Source: an uncultured Rivibacter sp. (GTDB taxonomy: Bacteria; Pseudomonadota; Gammaproteobacteria; Burkholderiales; Burkholderiaceae). From it: a stretch of 27,396 nt of DNA. The stretch is taken from assembly GCA_946480925.1 (NCBI GenBank), contig CAMLLU010000073.1, forward strand, positions 1 through 27,396, given 5' to 3'. Position 1 is the stretch's first letter. Each line of letters opens with the position of its first letter. The position numbers and the translations under genes were made by a program. Shown here piece after piece: positions 17,226 through 27,396 of this stretch. The notes under the pieces are model-generated. The model searched no databases, was not told the DNA's origin, and saw only the letters and a list, made by a program, of their open reading frames with translations.

Positions 17226-18008
17226 ATGCGAATCGCACTCGGCATCAGCTACCGCGGGCAGAACTACCTCGGTTGGCAAAGCCAACCCGGTGGCCGTACG
17301 GTGCAGGACCATCTCGAGGCAGCGCTTGCGCGCTTTGCGGCCCAGCCGGTGCGTACCATCTGCGCCGGCCGCACCGACACCGGCGTGCACGCGCTCAACC
17401 AGGTCGTCCACTTCGATACCGGGCTGGCCCGTGAAGATTTTTCTTGGGTGCGCGGGACGAACACTTACTTGCCGGCCGACATCGCAGTGCAGTGGTGCCG
17501 GCCGGTGAGTGAGCAGTTTCATGCGCGCAACAGCGCGCGCGGCCGCCGCTATGCCTACGTCGTGCTGGAGTCGCCGGTGCGTCCCTCCCTCGAGGCTGGA
17601 TCCGTGGGGTGGGTGTTCCGGCCGCTGGACGGCAATGAAATGCGTGCCGCGGCAACCGCACTGTTCGGCGAGCACGACTTCAGCGCATTTCGTTCAGCCG
17701 AATGCCAAGCGGCGTCGCCGGTCAAGACTTTGCGACGCATCGAGATCACTCGCCATGGCGCCTACTGGCGTTTCGACTTCGACGCCAGCGCATTCCTGCA
17801 CCACATGGTGCGCAACATCATGGGATGCCTGATCGCCGTGGGCTCCGGCGTGAAACCAGCGCAGTGGATGCAAGAGGTACTCGACGGTCGCAGCCGGCAG
17901 CTGGCGGCACCGACCTTCTCACCGGATGGCCTTTATTTTCTGGGGCCATACTACGACGCACCGTTGTCCATTCCGGAACACACACCGGCGATGGACTGGC
18001 TGCCCTGA
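17226..18008 (+). CDS. truA: tRNA pseudouridine(38-40) synthase
   Basis: TruA, 260 residues, converts uridines 38-40 of the tRNA anticodon arm to pseudouridine. The catalytic Asp51 lies in the family signature CAGRTDTGVHALNQ (46-59), and the N-terminal RIALGISYRGQNYLGWQ strand and the C-terminal SAFLHHMVRNIMG segment are also standard. A TTG at 17211 would extend the protein, but it lies in the terminator T run, so the ATG at 17226 was taken. It begins 13 bases after the terminator, meaning its promoter must overlap or precede the hairpin, or read-through supplies it. TrpF follows after 14 bases. Confidence 0.96.
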   Translation: MRIALGISYRGQNYLGWQSQPGGRTVQDHLEAALARFAAQPVRTICAGRTDTGVHALNQVVHFDTGLAREDFSWVRGTNTYLPADIAVQWCRPVSEQFHARNSARGRRYAYVVLESPVRPSLEAGSVGWVFRPLDGNEMRAAATALFGEHDFSAFRSAECQAASPVKTLRRIEITRHGAYWRFDFDASAFLHHMVRNIMGCLIAVGSGVKPAQWMQEVLDGRSRQLAAPTFSPDGLYFLGPYYDAPLSIPEHTPAMDWLP

Positions 18009-18022
18009 GCAAGCGACACACC

Positions 18023-18670
18023 ATGCCCCAGCGCACGCGTATCAAGATCTGCGGCCTTACGCGCGAACAAGACGTCGACGTCGCGGTCGACTGCGGGGCC
18101 GATGCCATCGGCTTCGTTTTCTACGCCAAAAGTCCGCGCTACCTGAGCTTTCAGCGTGCGGCAGCATTGGCCAGTCGGCTGCCTCCTTTCGTGACGCCGG
18201 TGGGCCTGTTCGTCAATGCGGAGCTATTCGAGGTGGAGGCTGCCTGCCGAGCCATTCCCAACCTCGCGCTGCAGTTCCACGGTGATGAAACGCGAGAGGC
18301 TTGCGAAGCTGCAGGGCGGCCATACCTGCGCGCGGCGCGCATGGCTCCAGGATTCGATTTGCTAGACTTCGCGGCTCAGTTTTCTGGCGCCCGTGCCGTG
18401 CTGCTCGATGCCTTCGTCGAGGGTTATGGTGGTGGCGGAAAGGTCTTCGATTGGTCGCTCATTCCACCAAACGTTCCCGCTCCGGTCGTTTTGTCTGGTG
18501 GGTTGAATCCTGCAAACGTGACCGATGGGATTCTTCAGGTCCGGCCTTGGGCCGTTGACGTGAGCTCCGGCGTCGAAAGCACCAAAGGCATCAAGGATGC
18601 CGACGCGATACGCCGGTTCTGCGAAGCAGTGCGTGAGGCTGACGCCCGCATCGCTTCGAGCATTGCCTGA
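18023..18670 (+). CDS. trpF: Phosphoribosylanthranilate isomerase
   Basis: TrpF, 215 residues, a TIM-barrel enzyme that isomerises phosphoribosylanthranilate to CdRP in tryptophan synthesis. The general base Cys10 is in IKICGLTREQD and the general acid Asp129 in AVLLDAF. The phosphate-binding VLSGGLNPANV loop and the VDVSSGVES loop are present near the C-terminus. The frame is open upstream into truA, but the ATG at 18023 gives the exact family N-terminus. It is a free-standing trpF followed by trpB and trpA; trpE, trpG, trpD and trpC are not in the window, a split common in betaproteobacteria. Confidence 0.96.
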   Translation: MPQRTRIKICGLTREQDVDVAVDCGADAIGFVFYAKSPRYLSFQRAAALASRLPPFVTPVGLFVNAELFEVEAACRAIPNLALQFHGDETREACEAAGRPYLRAARMAPGFDLLDFAAQFSGARAVLLDAFVEGYGGGGKVFDWSLIPPNVPAPVVLSGGLNPANVTDGILQVRPWAVDVSSGVESTKGIKDADAIRRFCEAVREADARIASSIA

Positions 18671-18688
18671 AGAAGACACCACCTCATC

Positions 18689-19906
18689 ATGTTGAACTAT
18701 CACCAGCCCGACACGCGCGGGCATTTCGGACCTTACGGCGGCACCTTCGTTGCCGAAACCTTGATCCACGCGCTGGACGAACTCAAGACTGCGTATGAGA
18801 AGTACAGTGCCGATCCTGAGTTCCAAGCCGAATTTCGCAAGGAGCTCGCGCATTTCGTAGGGCGGCCAAGTCCGGTCTACCACGCTGAACGCATGAGCCG
18901 CGAACTGGGCGGCGCGCAGATCTACTTCAAGCGCGAAGACCTCAATCACACGGGTGCGCACAAGGTCAACAACACCATCGGTCAGGCGCTGCTGGCGCGC
19001 CGCATGGGCAAGCCGCGCATCATTGCAGAGACTGGCGCTGGGCAGCATGGTGTGGCTACCGCCACCATCTGCGCGCGCTATGGCCTCGAATGCGTCGTCT
19101 ACATGGGCAGCGAAGACGTGAAGCGCCAGTCGCCCAACGTCTATCGCATGCACTTGCTGGGCGCGAAGGTGGTGCCGGTCGAAAGCGGTTCCAAGACACT
19201 GAAGGATGCGCTCAACGAGGCCCTGCGCGACTGGGTCACCAACGTCGAGAACACCTTCTACATCATCGGAACGGTGGCTGGCCCGCATCCTTACCCGATG
19301 ATGGTGCGCGATTTCCAGCGTGTGATCGGTGACGAATGCCTTGTGCAGATGCCCGAGATCGCTGGCTGCCAGCCCGACGCCGTGATCGCCTGCGTGGGCG
19401 GCGGCAGCAATGCGATGGGTATCTTCTACCCCTACATCGAGCACGAAGCCACGCGACTCATCGGCGTGGAAGCGGCGGGCGAAGGTCTCGACTCCGGCCG
19501 GCATGCTGCGTCGCTGTCTGCCGGCTCGCCAGGAGTGCTGCACGGCAACCGCACCTACCTGCTGCAGAACGACGACGGCCAGATCATCGAGACGCATTCG
19601 GTGTCGGCCGGGCTCGACTACCCGGGCGTCGGTCCCGAGCACGCCTACCTCAAGGACATCGGCCGTGCCGAGTACGTCGGCATCACCGACGATGAAGCGC
19701 TCAAGGCCTTCCATCACTTGTGCCGCACCGAGGGCATCATTCCGGCGCTTGAGTCGAGCCATGCGGTGGCCTACGCGATGAAGCTTGCGCCGACCATGCG
19801 GCCCGACCAGCACATCCTCGTCAACCTTTCGGGGCGTGGCGACAAGGACATCAACACGGTGGCCGACTTGGCTGGCGTGAGCCTGATGAAAGGTGGTGCT
19901 CAGTGA
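18689..19906 (+). CDS. trpB: Tryptophan synthase beta chain
   Basis: TrpB, 405 residues, the PLP-dependent subunit that joins indole and serine to give tryptophan. Lys92 in [10 protein letters not shown] is the Schiff-base lysine, and the PLP phosphate loop GGGSNAMG is seen further on. The N-terminal [19 protein letters not shown] segment is typical of the TrpB1 class that pairs with TrpA. It begins 18 bases after trpF and its end overlaps trpA by 4 bases, so the two subunits are probably translated in balance. Confidence 0.98.
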   Translation: MLNYHQPDTRGHFGPYGGTFVAETLIHALDELKTAYEKYSADPEFQAEFRKELAHFVGRPSPVYHAERMSRELGGAQIYFKREDLNHTGAHKVNNTIGQALLARRMGKPRIIAETGAGQHGVATATICARYGLECVVYMGSEDVKRQSPNVYRMHLLGAKVVPVESGSKTLKDALNEALRDWVTNVENTFYIIGTVAGPHPYPMMVRDFQRVIGDECLVQMPEIAGCQPDAVIACVGGGSNAMGIFYPYIEHEATRLIGVEAAGEGLDSGRHAASLSAGSPGVLHGNRTYLLQNDDGQIIETHSVSAGLDYPGVGPEHAYLKDIGRAEYVGITDDEALKAFHHLCRTEGIIPALESSHAVAYAMKLAPTMRPDQHILVNLSGRGDKDINTVADLAGVSLMKGGAQ

Positions 19907-20714
19907 GCCGCATCACCACCACCTTCAAACGTCTGCAGGCTGAAGGTCGCAAGGCGCTGATCCCGTATGTGACCGCTGGTGATCCGTTTGCCGATGTTAC
20001 GCCCGAGCTGATGCTTGCGATGGCTGAGGCGGGAGCCGATGTCATCGAGCTCGGCGTGCCGTTCTCCGACCCCATGGCCGATGGGCCGGTGATCCAGCGT
20101 GCTTCGGAGCGCGCACTGGCCAAAGGCATCGGGCTCAAGCACGTGCTGGCCATGGTGCGGGCGTTCCGTGAGAAGAACGACAGCACGCCGATCGTCCTGA
20201 TGGGCTATGCCAATCCGGTGGAGCGCTACGGCATCGAAGCCTTCGTGGCCGATGCCAAGACAGCTGGCGTGGATGGCGTGCTGATCGTGGACTACCCACC
20301 CGAAGAATGCGAAGCCTTTGCCTCGACGCTGAAGTCGGCCGGGCTTGACCCGATCTTCCTGCTGGCCCCCACTTCCACCGAACAACGGATGAAGGACGTG
20401 GGTCGCGTGGCCACCGGCTACGTGTACTACGTGTCGCTCAAGGGTGTGACGGGGGCTGGCCACCTGGACACCTCGGCCGTGGCCGAAGCCGTACCACGCA
20501 TCCGCAAGCATGTCCAGGTGCCGGTGGGTGTAGGCTTCGGGATTCGTGATGCGGCGAGTGCCCAGGCTGTTGCCCAGGTGGCCGACGCCGTTGTGATTGG
20601 CTCACGCATCGTTCAGCTGCTCGAAGAGCAGACACGCGACACCGTGGTTGCCGCGGGCCGGCAGTTCATTGCCGAGATCCGCAGCGCCCTTGACAACCTG
20701 AAAGGAGCGACTAG

Positions 20715-20718
<4 letters not shown>
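19903..20718 (+). CDS. trpA: Tryptophan synthase alpha chain
   Basis: TrpA, 271 residues, cleaves indole-3-glycerol phosphate to indole, which is channelled to TrpB. The catalytic Glu49 ([11 protein letters not shown]) and Asp60 (MADGPVIQ) are in their canonical positions, and the phosphate-binding GVGFGI and GSRIV loops follow. It starts at GTG within the GTGA overlap with the trpB stop, and its stop overlaps the accD ATG as ATGA. Both junctions suggest translational coupling. Confidence 0.97.
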
Positions 20719-21587
<869 letters not shown>

Positions 21588-21608
21588 TCGCCGCTCTTCC
21601 ACGCACGC

Positions 21609-21634
21609 AAAGCCGGCCGGCGCGCCGGCTTTTT
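21609..21634 (+). terminator. Intrinsic terminator after accD
   Basis: AAAGCCGGC pairs with GCCGGCTTT around a 6-base loop, and the T run continues to 21634. It lies 21 bases after the accD stop codon and ends 25 bases before folC. Confidence 0.92.
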
Positions 21635-21659
21635 CGTTTTTGGCTCACACTGCTTTTCC

Positions 21660-22970
21660 ATGACGCTAGACGACTGGCTCGCGCACTGCGAGCGCATCCA
21701 TCCCAAGACCATCGACATGGGCCTCGACCGCGTGCAGACGGTGCTGCAGCGGCTGGGGCTGGAGTTCGACGTGCCGGTGTTCACGGTTGCAGGCACCAAT
21801 GGCAAGGGTTCCACCTGTGCAATGCTCGAAAGCATCCTGCTGCAGGCGGGCTACCGCGTAGGCCTTTATGCCAAGCCGCATCTGGTGCACTTCGAAGAGC
21901 GTTGCCGTATCAACGGCAAGATGGTTGACGCCGATGTGCTGCTGCCGCACTTCGAGGCGGTGGAGGCCGCGCGCGGCGACGTCTCGCTCACCTACTTCGA
22001 GTTCACTACCCTGGTGATTGCGCGAGCACTGGCCGCGGCCGAACTCGACGTGGTCATTCTCGAGGTGGGTCTGGGCGGGCGGCTCGATGCGGTGAATGCC
22101 ATCGACACTGACTGCGCCATCATCACGAGCATCGACCTCGATCACACCGACTACCTGGGGCCTGATCGAGAGTCGATCGGCCGCGAGAAGGCCGGCATCA
22201 TGCGCACTGGCCGGCCGGTCATCGTGTCGGACCCCATGCCGCCTCAGAGCGTGAAAGACCACGCGCAGGCCATTGACGCAGACCTGTGGCGTTTCGGCCG
22301 TGATTTCAACTACAGCGGCGACAAACTCCAGTGGTCGTGGGCGGGCCGCAGCAAGCGCTACAACAGCCTGGCCTATCCCGCGCTGCGGGGGGCCAACCAA
22401 CTGCTCAACGCTTCCGGCGTACTGGCCGCACTGAGCGCGATGCATCATCGCCTGCCCATCACCGCACAGGCAGTGCGCAACGGACTGGCACTCGTCGAGT
22501 TGCCTGCACGATTCCAGATCGTGCCGGGTCAGCCCACGTTGGTGCTGGACGTGGCCCACAACCCGCACGCAGTGGCGGCTCTGGCCAACAACCTCGACCA
22601 GATGGCGTTCTACCCGCGCACGTTTGCAGTGTTCGGTGCGATGGTGGACAAGGACATCTCCAGCCTGCTGACGCGCATGCTGCCGCTGGTGGATGCCTGG
22701 TACTGCACTGATCTGCCGACCCCGCGCGCGGCCCTTGCCGAAGCCCTGGTGGAGATGCTGCGCGATGCGGTCGCCGGTGCTCGTGCAAAAGGCACGGTCT
22801 TGCCGGCCGAACTCGAGCTAAGGGCCTATCAAGACCCCGCTTCAGCCCTGCGAGCGGCGCTCGAGGCGGCGGACCCCACTGATAGAATTGTCGTCTTTGG
22901 ATCGTTCTACACAGTGGGCGGCGTGATGAAGGACGGTCTGCCTCGCTTGACGGCCAAACATCTGGGTTGA
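21660..22970 (+). CDS. folC: Bifunctional dihydrofolate synthase / folylpolyglutamate synthase
   Basis: FolC, 436 residues, a Mur-ligase-like ATP-dependent enzyme that adds glutamate to dihydropteroate and then extends the polyglutamate tail of folates. The P-loop GTNGKGST is at 45-52. The central domain contains VGLGGRLDAVNAIDTD and SIDLDHTDYLG with ligase-type metal/ATP contacts. The C-terminal ligase domain shows DVAHNPHA. The N-terminus beginning MTLDDWLAHCERIHPK fixes the start. There is no recognisable Shine-Dalgarno sequence in the 25 bases between the accD terminator and the ATG. It opens a run folC-SPOR-cvpA-purF. Confidence 0.96.
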   Translation: MTLDDWLAHCERIHPKTIDMGLDRVQTVLQRLGLEFDVPVFTVAGTNGKGSTCAMLESILLQAGYRVGLYAKPHLVHFEERCRINGKMVDADVLLPHFEAVEAARGDVSLTYFEFTTLVIARALAAAELDVVILEVGLGGRLDAVNAIDTDCAIITSIDLDHTDYLGPDRESIGREKAGIMRTGRPVIVSDPMPPQSVKDHAQAIDADLWRFGRDFNYSGDKLQWSWAGRSKRYNSLAYPALRGANQLLNASGVLAALSAMHHRLPITAQAVRNGLALVELPARFQIVPGQPTLVLDVAHNPHAVAALANNLDQMAFYPRTFAVFGAMVDKDISSLLTRMLPLVDAWYCTDLPTPRAALAEALVEMLRDAVAGARAKGTVLPAELELRAYQDPASALRAALEAADPTDRIVVFGSFYTVGGVMKDGLPRLTAKHLG

Positions 22971-23064
22971 GCGTACGCCGGCCCTCGCCGATTTTGGGTT
23001 TCAACGCGCTGTGGGCTGCGCCTGCAATACGTTTGGCGCCTGCTTCCTGCCTACGCAATCGCAC

Positions 23065-23844
23065 ATGGGTCTGCTGTCATTCCTGAAACGAAGCCCCGGC
23101 GAATCTTCCTCAGGCCGCAAGACATCGCGAACCGCTGAGCCGGGCGAGACCGATCGCGCGCGCACCCGCGCGCGTCAGCGCCTCATCGGTGCAGCCGTAC
23201 TGGTGGGCGTGGGCGTCGTCGGTTTTCCCATCCTGTTCGATACACAGCCGAGGCCGCTGCCGGTCGACATCCCGATCGAGATCCCTGCCAAGGACGGCGC
23301 GCCGGTGCTACCACAGCCCAAGTCGCGGCCGACTGGTGCTTCGGCTGTAGCGTCCATTTCCCGCCCGACGCCGTCGCCCGCACCAACATCTGCCGACACC
23401 GAATCCGGGCCCGCCAACGCTGCTCGGGAGGTGGCCGCAACTCCGGCGCCAACGCCGTTACCCGCACCGGACCGCACCACGACGACGGAGAAGCCGGTTG
23501 CTGCCAAGCCAGCTGAAAAAACACCGGAAAAGCCAGCCGAATCCAAGCCCGCCGCCAAGGAAGGTGCCCGGGCGCAGGCGCTGCTCGAAGGTCGCGAAAC
23601 CGCTGCAGAGAGTACAAGCCGTTTTGTCGTGCAGGTTGGTGCTTTCGGCGATGCCAATGCTGCACGCGACGTACGTCAACGGGTCGAGAAGCTGGGTCTT
23701 AAGACCTATACCCAGGTGGTCGAAACCGGCGGTGGCAAGCGCATTCGCGTGCGCGTAGGCCCCTATGACGATCGTGGCGAAGCTGAGAAAGCGGTGGCCA
23801 AGCTCAAGCATGCAGGGCTGTCGCCCGCGCTGCTAACGCTTTGA
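23065..23844 (+). CDS. SPOR-domain protein (DedD-like)
   Basis: A 259-residue single-pass membrane protein. A basic cytoplasmic start (about 1-39) precedes one transmembrane helix (about 40-58). A long Pro/Ala/Lys-rich periplasmic linker follows, and the protein ends in a SPOR domain (about 186-259, from RFVVQVGAFGDANAARDVRQ to the end). SPOR domains bind glycan strands lacking stem peptides at the division septum; DedD of E. coli has the same layout and lies beside folC and cvpA there. The frame is open upstream to a GTG at 23011, but the ATG at 23065 gives MGLLSFLKR, usual in relatives. The protein is probably septal by analogy. Confidence 0.9.
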   Translation: MGLLSFLKRSPGESSSGRKTSRTAEPGETDRARTRARQRLIGAAVLVGVGVVGFPILFDTQPRPLPVDIPIEIPAKDGAPVLPQPKSRPTGASAVASISRPTPSPAPTSADTESGPANAAREVAATPAPTPLPAPDRTTTTEKPVAAKPAEKTPEKPAESKPAAKEGARAQALLEGRETAAESTSRFVVQVGAFGDANAARDVRQRVEKLGLKTYTQVVETGGGKRIRVRVGPYDDRGEAEKAVAKLKHAGLSPALLTL

Positions 23845-23857
23845 GCAGGCAGCGCAG

Positions 23858-24346
23858 GTGGGTTGGATCGACATCGCGTTGATCACGGTGCTGGGCCTTT
23901 CGGTACTGGTAGGGCTGTTGCGCGGCTTTCTGTACGAGGTGTTGTCGCTCCTCGGGTGGGTCGTTGCGTATTTCTCAGCGCAATGGCTGAGCCCCTTGGT
24001 CGCACCGTCGTTACCTGTGGGCGCGCCGGGGTCGGCCTTGAACGCCGGTGCTGCGTTCGCATGTAGCTTTGTCGTGGTGCTGTTGGCCTGGGGTTTGTTG
24101 TCGTGGCTGATCCAGAAACTTGTTCATGCCTCACCGCTCAGCGTCGTCGACCGCCTGCTCGGAGCCGTGTTCGGCCTTGCGCGTGGTGTGCTGATCGGGC
24201 TGGTCGCCGTAACGCTTGCAGGGATGACGCCTCTGGCAAACACTGATGCTTGGCAGGCTTCTCAAGGCGTGGATTGGTTGCAGGCGGGGCTCGCAGTGCT
24301 CAAGCCCGTACTGCCCGAGGAAGTGGTGCGTCATCTGCCAGTCTGA
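23858..24346 (+). CDS. cvpA: CvpA family membrane protein
   Basis: A 162-residue inner-membrane protein with four predicted hydrophobic segments (about 4-22, 25-45, 62-86 and 102-122). The family patterns VGLLRGFLYEVLSLLGW and DRLLGAVFGLARGVLIG are clear. CvpA was named for colicin V production in E. coli, but no colicin genes are present and its general function is an envelope one that is poorly defined. It starts at GTG, 13 bases after the SPOR gene, and precedes purF by 49 bases as in E. coli. Confidence 0.92.
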   Translation: MGWIDIALITVLGLSVLVGLLRGFLYEVLSLLGWVVAYFSAQWLSPLVAPSLPVGAPGSALNAGAAFACSFVVVLLAWGLLSWLIQKLVHASPLSVVDRLLGAVFGLARGVLIGLVAVTLAGMTPLANTDAWQASQGVDWLQAGLAVLKPVLPEEVVRHLPV

Positions 24347-24395
24347 GCGGTCTCGGCTCGACTCTCAGGATCTGATCGTTGTTGTGGGGTGAAGT

Positions 24396-25913
24396 ATGTG
24401 TGGCATCGTCGGTGTGATCTCGAAGGCGCCGGTCAACCAGCTGATCTATGACGCGCTGCTGCTGCTGCAGCACCGTGGCCAGGACGCGGCCGGCATCGTG
24501 ACCGCCGTGGGAACCAAGTTCTACATGCACAAGGCGCGCGGCATGGTGCGCGACGTGTTCCGCACGCGGAACATGCGCGCATTGCCCGGTACGGTGGGGC
24601 TGGGCCAAGTGCGTTACCCAACCGCGGGCAATGCCTACAACGAAGAGGAAGCGCAGCCCTTCTACGTGAACGCACCTTTTGGCCTCGTGCTCGTGCACAA
24701 CGGCAACCTCACGAACGCCCACGTACTGAAGCAGGAGCTGTTTGCCATCGACCGGCGGCACATCAACACCGAGAGCGACTCGGAAGTGCTGCTAAACGTG
24801 CTGGCGCACGAGCTCGAGCTTGCTGCGCGCGACCTGCCGAAGCTCACCCCTGTCGAGATATTCAAGGCCGTGCGCGTGGTGCATCGCAGGTTGAAGGGCT
24901 CGTATGCCGTGGTGTGCCTGATCGCAGGTCATGGCTTGCTGGCCTTCCGGGACCCGCATGGCATTCGGCCCCTGTGCATCGGCGAGGCCGACTTGCCCGA
25001 TGGAAAGGAAGTCATGGTGGCCAGCGAGTCGGTCACGCTCGAAGGTACCGGCCACAAGCTGCTGCGCGACGTAGCACCTGGCGAGGCCGTCTTCATCGAC
25101 CTCGATGGCAACATCCACCCCCAGCAGTGTTCCGACCATGCAAGCCTCAACCCTTGCATGTTCGAGTTCGTTTACCTGGCGCGGCCTGACTCGGTGATGG
25201 ATGGCATCTCGGTCTATCAGGCCCGTCTGAACCTTGGCGAAACGCTGGCTCAGCGACTCATCTCCACCATGCCGCCCAGCGAAATCGACGTGGTGATCCC
25301 GATCCCCGAGTCGAGCCGTCCGTCAGCAATGCAACTGGCGCAGAAGATCGGCAAGCCGTACCGCGAAGGCTTCGTGAAGAACCGCTACGTCGGGCGAACC
25401 TTCATCATGCCCGGGCAGGGCATGCGCAAGAAGTCCGTGCGCCAGAAGCTCAATGCCATCAGCTCCGAATTCAAAGGGCGCAACGTACTGCTGGTCGATG
25501 ACTCCATCGTGCGTGGCACCACATCGAAGGAGATCGTTCAGATGGCGCGCGAGGCCGGCGCAAGAAAAGTCTATCTGGCCTCCGCAGCGCCGCCGGTGCG
25601 CTTTCCCAACGTCTATGGCATCGACATGCCGACGAAGACCGAGCTCATTGCACACGGCCGCAGCATCGAGGAGATCCGCGAGTACATCGGCGCGGACGCA
25701 TTGATCTATCAGGACGTCGCTGCGATGAAGCGCGCCGTGGGTTCGTTGAACGCTCGCCTGGCGGGCTTCGAGGCGTCTTGTTTCGACGGCGTCTACATCA
25801 CTGGCGACGTGAGTGCAGACGACTTCGCGGCCATGGAGGCACAACGCTTGGCTCAGCCCGAGGATGAAGAGGAATCGCGTTCACGCCTGGCATTGCAGAG
25901 CGCGAACGAATAA
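24396..25913 (+). CDS. purF: Amidophosphoribosyltransferase
   Basis: PurF, 505 residues, the first committed step of purine synthesis, making phosphoribosylamine from PRPP and glutamine. The N-terminal Ntn glutaminase domain starts MCGIVGV, so Cys2 becomes the catalytic N-terminal cysteine after Met removal; no propeptide is present, as in E. coli. The phosphoribosyltransferase domain carries the PRPP motif [13 protein letters not shown] at about 364-376. A GGGGTGAAG stretch lies just before the ATG. The sequence is complete, in the cvpA-purF order also found in E. coli. Confidence 0.98.
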   Translation: MCGIVGVISKAPVNQLIYDALLLLQHRGQDAAGIVTAVGTKFYMHKARGMVRDVFRTRNMRALPGTVGLGQVRYPTAGNAYNEEEAQPFYVNAPFGLVLVHNGNLTNAHVLKQELFAIDRRHINTESDSEVLLNVLAHELELAARDLPKLTPVEIFKAVRVVHRRLKGSYAVVCLIAGHGLLAFRDPHGIRPLCIGEADLPDGKEVMVASESVTLEGTGHKLLRDVAPGEAVFIDLDGNIHPQQCSDHASLNPCMFEFVYLARPDSVMDGISVYQARLNLGETLAQRLISTMPPSEIDVVIPIPESSRPSAMQLAQKIGKPYREGFVKNRYVGRTFIMPGQGMRKKSVRQKLNAISSEFKGRNVLLVDDSIVRGTTSKEIVQMAREAGARKVYLASAAPPVRFPNVYGIDMPTKTELIAHGRSIEEIREYIGADALIYQDVAAMKRAVGSLNARLAGFEASCFDGVYITGDVSADDFAAMEAQRLAQPEDEEESRSRLALQSANE

Positions 25914-25938
25914 GCCGCCTGCCGGCACGCACCACAGC

Positions 25939-27333
25939 ATGAGCAACAACATCCGTACCCGCTTCGCTCCGTCGCCTACGGGCTTCATCCACCTCGGCAA
26001 CATTCGCTCGGCGCTGTATCCGTGGGCGTTTGCCCGTGCCAACAAAGGTACCTTCATCCTGCGCATCGAGGACACCGACCTCGAACGTTCCTCGCAGGCT
26101 GCTGTCGACGTGATCGTCGAAGGCATGAAGTGGCTGGGGTTGGACCATGACGAAGGTCCGTACTTCCAGATGCAGCGCATGGATCGCTACAAGGAAGTGC
26201 TCAAGCAGATGCTCGACTCCGGGCTGGCCTACCGGTGCTACATGTCCACCACCGAGCTTGACGCATTGCGCGAGCAGCAGATGGCTGCCAAGCAAAAACC
26301 TCGCTACGACGGCACTTGGCGTCCGGAGCCCAGCAAGACCTTGCCGCCGGTGCCGGAGGGCGTACAGCCCGTCATCCGCTTCAAGAACCCCATTGGCGGT
26401 TCGGTGGTGTGGGACGACAAAGTGAAAGGCCGCATCGAGTTCAGCAACGAGGAGCTCGACGACCTCGTGATCGCGCGGCCGGATGGCACGCCGACCTACA
26501 ACTTCTGCGTCGTGGTCGACGACATCGACATGCAGATCACGCACGTGATCCGTGGCGACGACCATGTGAACAACACCCCACGCCAGATCAACATCTTTCG
26601 CGCCCTCGGCAAGGAGCAGCCGGTGTATGCGCACCTACCCACCGTGCTGAACGAGCAGGGCGAAAAGATGAGCAAGCGCAACGGTGCCAAGCCTGTCACG
26701 CAATATCGCGATGAAGGCTTCCTGGCCGATGCAGTGGTGAACTACCTTGCACGGCTCGGCTGGAGCCATGGTGACGACGAGATCTTCTCGCGGGAGCAGT
26801 TCCTTCAGTGGTTCGATCTCGATCACTTAGGCAAGAGTGCAGGGCAGTACGACGAGACCAAGCTGCGCTGGGTGAATGCGCAGCACATGAAGTTGACTGA
26901 CGATGCGACGCTCGCCACATTGGTGCAGGTGCAGCTCGACAAGCGGGGCATCACCGTGCCAGTGGACGAACGCCTCGCGCGCATGTGCGGTCTCTTCAAG
27001 GACCGTTGCTCTACCACGGTCGAGCTGGCGGAATGGCTGGCGATGTACTTCGTGCCGGTGCAGCCGTCAGACGAAGATCGCTCTACGCACGTGAGCGACG
27101 CGGTGAAGCCTGTGATCGCTGTATTGGCCGACCGGCTCGCACATGCCGATTGGAACAAGGCCGCGATCAACCAGTCCATCAAGGACGTCATCACCGAGCA
27201 CAAGCTCAAGATGCCGCAATTGGCGGTGCCTGTGCGCGTGTTGGTGTGCGGTCGTGCGCAGACCCCTTCCATCGATGCGGTACTTGAACTGTTTTCTCGC
27301 GATGAAGTCGTGAGCCGCTTGCGTAGCGTTTAA
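25939..27333 (+). CDS. gltX: Glutamyl-tRNA synthetase
   Basis: GltX, 464 residues, a class I aminoacyl-tRNA synthetase charging tRNA-Glu. The HIGH-type motif is [11 protein letters not shown] (11-21) and the KMSKS-type motif is KMSKR at 243-247. The C-terminal anticodon-binding helical domain is complete, ending LRSV. The [10 protein letters not shown] start supports a discriminating bacterial GluRS rather than a GluQ-RS paralogue. The frame is open upstream inside purF, but the ATG at 25939 gives the proper N-terminus. Its ribosome site is weak. It follows purF by 25 bases. Confidence 0.97.
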   Translation: MSNNIRTRFAPSPTGFIHLGNIRSALYPWAFARANKGTFILRIEDTDLERSSQAAVDVIVEGMKWLGLDHDEGPYFQMQRMDRYKEVLKQMLDSGLAYRCYMSTTELDALREQQMAAKQKPRYDGTWRPEPSKTLPPVPEGVQPVIRFKNPIGGSVVWDDKVKGRIEFSNEELDDLVIARPDGTPTYNFCVVVDDIDMQITHVIRGDDHVNNTPRQINIFRALGKEQPVYAHLPTVLNEQGEKMSKRNGAKPVTQYRDEGFLADAVVNYLARLGWSHGDDEIFSREQFLQWFDLDHLGKSAGQYDETKLRWVNAQHMKLTDDATLATLVQVQLDKRGITVPVDERLARMCGLFKDRCSTTVELAEWLAMYFVPVQPSDEDRSTHVSDAVKPVIAVLADRLAHADWNKAAINQSIKDVITEHKLKMPQLAVPVRVLVCGRAQTPSIDAVLELFSRDEVVSRLRSV

Positions 27334-27348
27334 ATTTCGATATATACT
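27319..27348 (+). promoter_or_regulatory. Candidate promoter at the end of gltX
   Basis: A good -10 element TATACT (27343-27348, 5/6 match) lies 10 bases after the gltX stop, in a small AT-rich patch. The best -35 is TTGCGT (27319-27324), 18 bases upstream and inside gltX, with only a half match. It points out of the window, so the gene served is not visible. Confidence 0.35.
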
Positions 27349-27396
27349 CTCTTTCTCGCTTGAACGGCGCGCTTCGAGGCTCAAACCAAGAAGCAA

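Noticed and set aside
18362..19813. A 483-codon open frame antisense to trpF and trpB
   Set aside because: It spans two well-supported genes and shows no family signature.
23858..24346. cvpA as a sign of a colicin V system
   Set aside because: No bacteriocin, immunity or export genes are near; cvpA beside purF is ordinary housekeeping context.

Overview
This GC-rich window is a contiguous stretch of housekeeping genes from a betaproteobacterium, most likely Burkholderiales (a Comamonadaceae/Rubrivivax-Leptothrix-like lineage). The assignment rests on two gene orders that I recall as typical of that group: mdh divergent from a GntR regulator with sdhCDAB-sdhE-gltA, and leuC-(entericidin)-leuD-leuB-asd-fimV-truA-trpF-trpB-trpA-accD-folC-SPOR-cvpA-purF. 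I saw no mobile element, CRISPR array, rRNA or tRNA gene, prophage or defence island.

Region 1 (1-2131, minus strand) holds a HpcH/HpaI-family CoA-ester lyase and malate dehydrogenase. Each is followed by a hairpin terminator. Region 2 (2132-8300) is the TCA-cycle block. A HutC-type GntR regulator lies divergent from mdh, and the gap between them carries a perfect 18-bp palindrome next to a good sigma-70 promoter for mdh. Then come sdhC, sdhD, sdhA, sdhB, the flavinylation factor sdhE and citrate synthase gltA, ending at a strong terminator. Together with mdh they cover succinate to fumarate and malate to citrate.

Region 3 (8301-14192) has a LysR regulator of unknown target, then the leucine genes leuC, leuD and leuB and the aspartate-family gene asd. 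A 43-residue entericidin-like lipoprotein sits between leuC and leuD. Region 4 (14193-21634) starts with a large FimV-like LysM/TPR protein that probably uses a TTG start. After a terminator come truA, trpF, trpB, trpA and accD, tightly packed, with 4-base overlaps at trpB/trpA and trpA/accD. Region 5 (21660-27396) holds folC, a SPOR-domain protein, cvpA, purF and gltX, followed by a candidate promoter facing out of the window.

No unknown multi-gene system is visible. The items most worth a second look are regulatory or small: the mdh/gntR palindrome, the lipoprotein inside the leu operon, the LysR-type dyad far upstream of the LysR gene, and the CoA-ester lyase of undefined substrate. All intergenic gaps are shorter than 300 bases.
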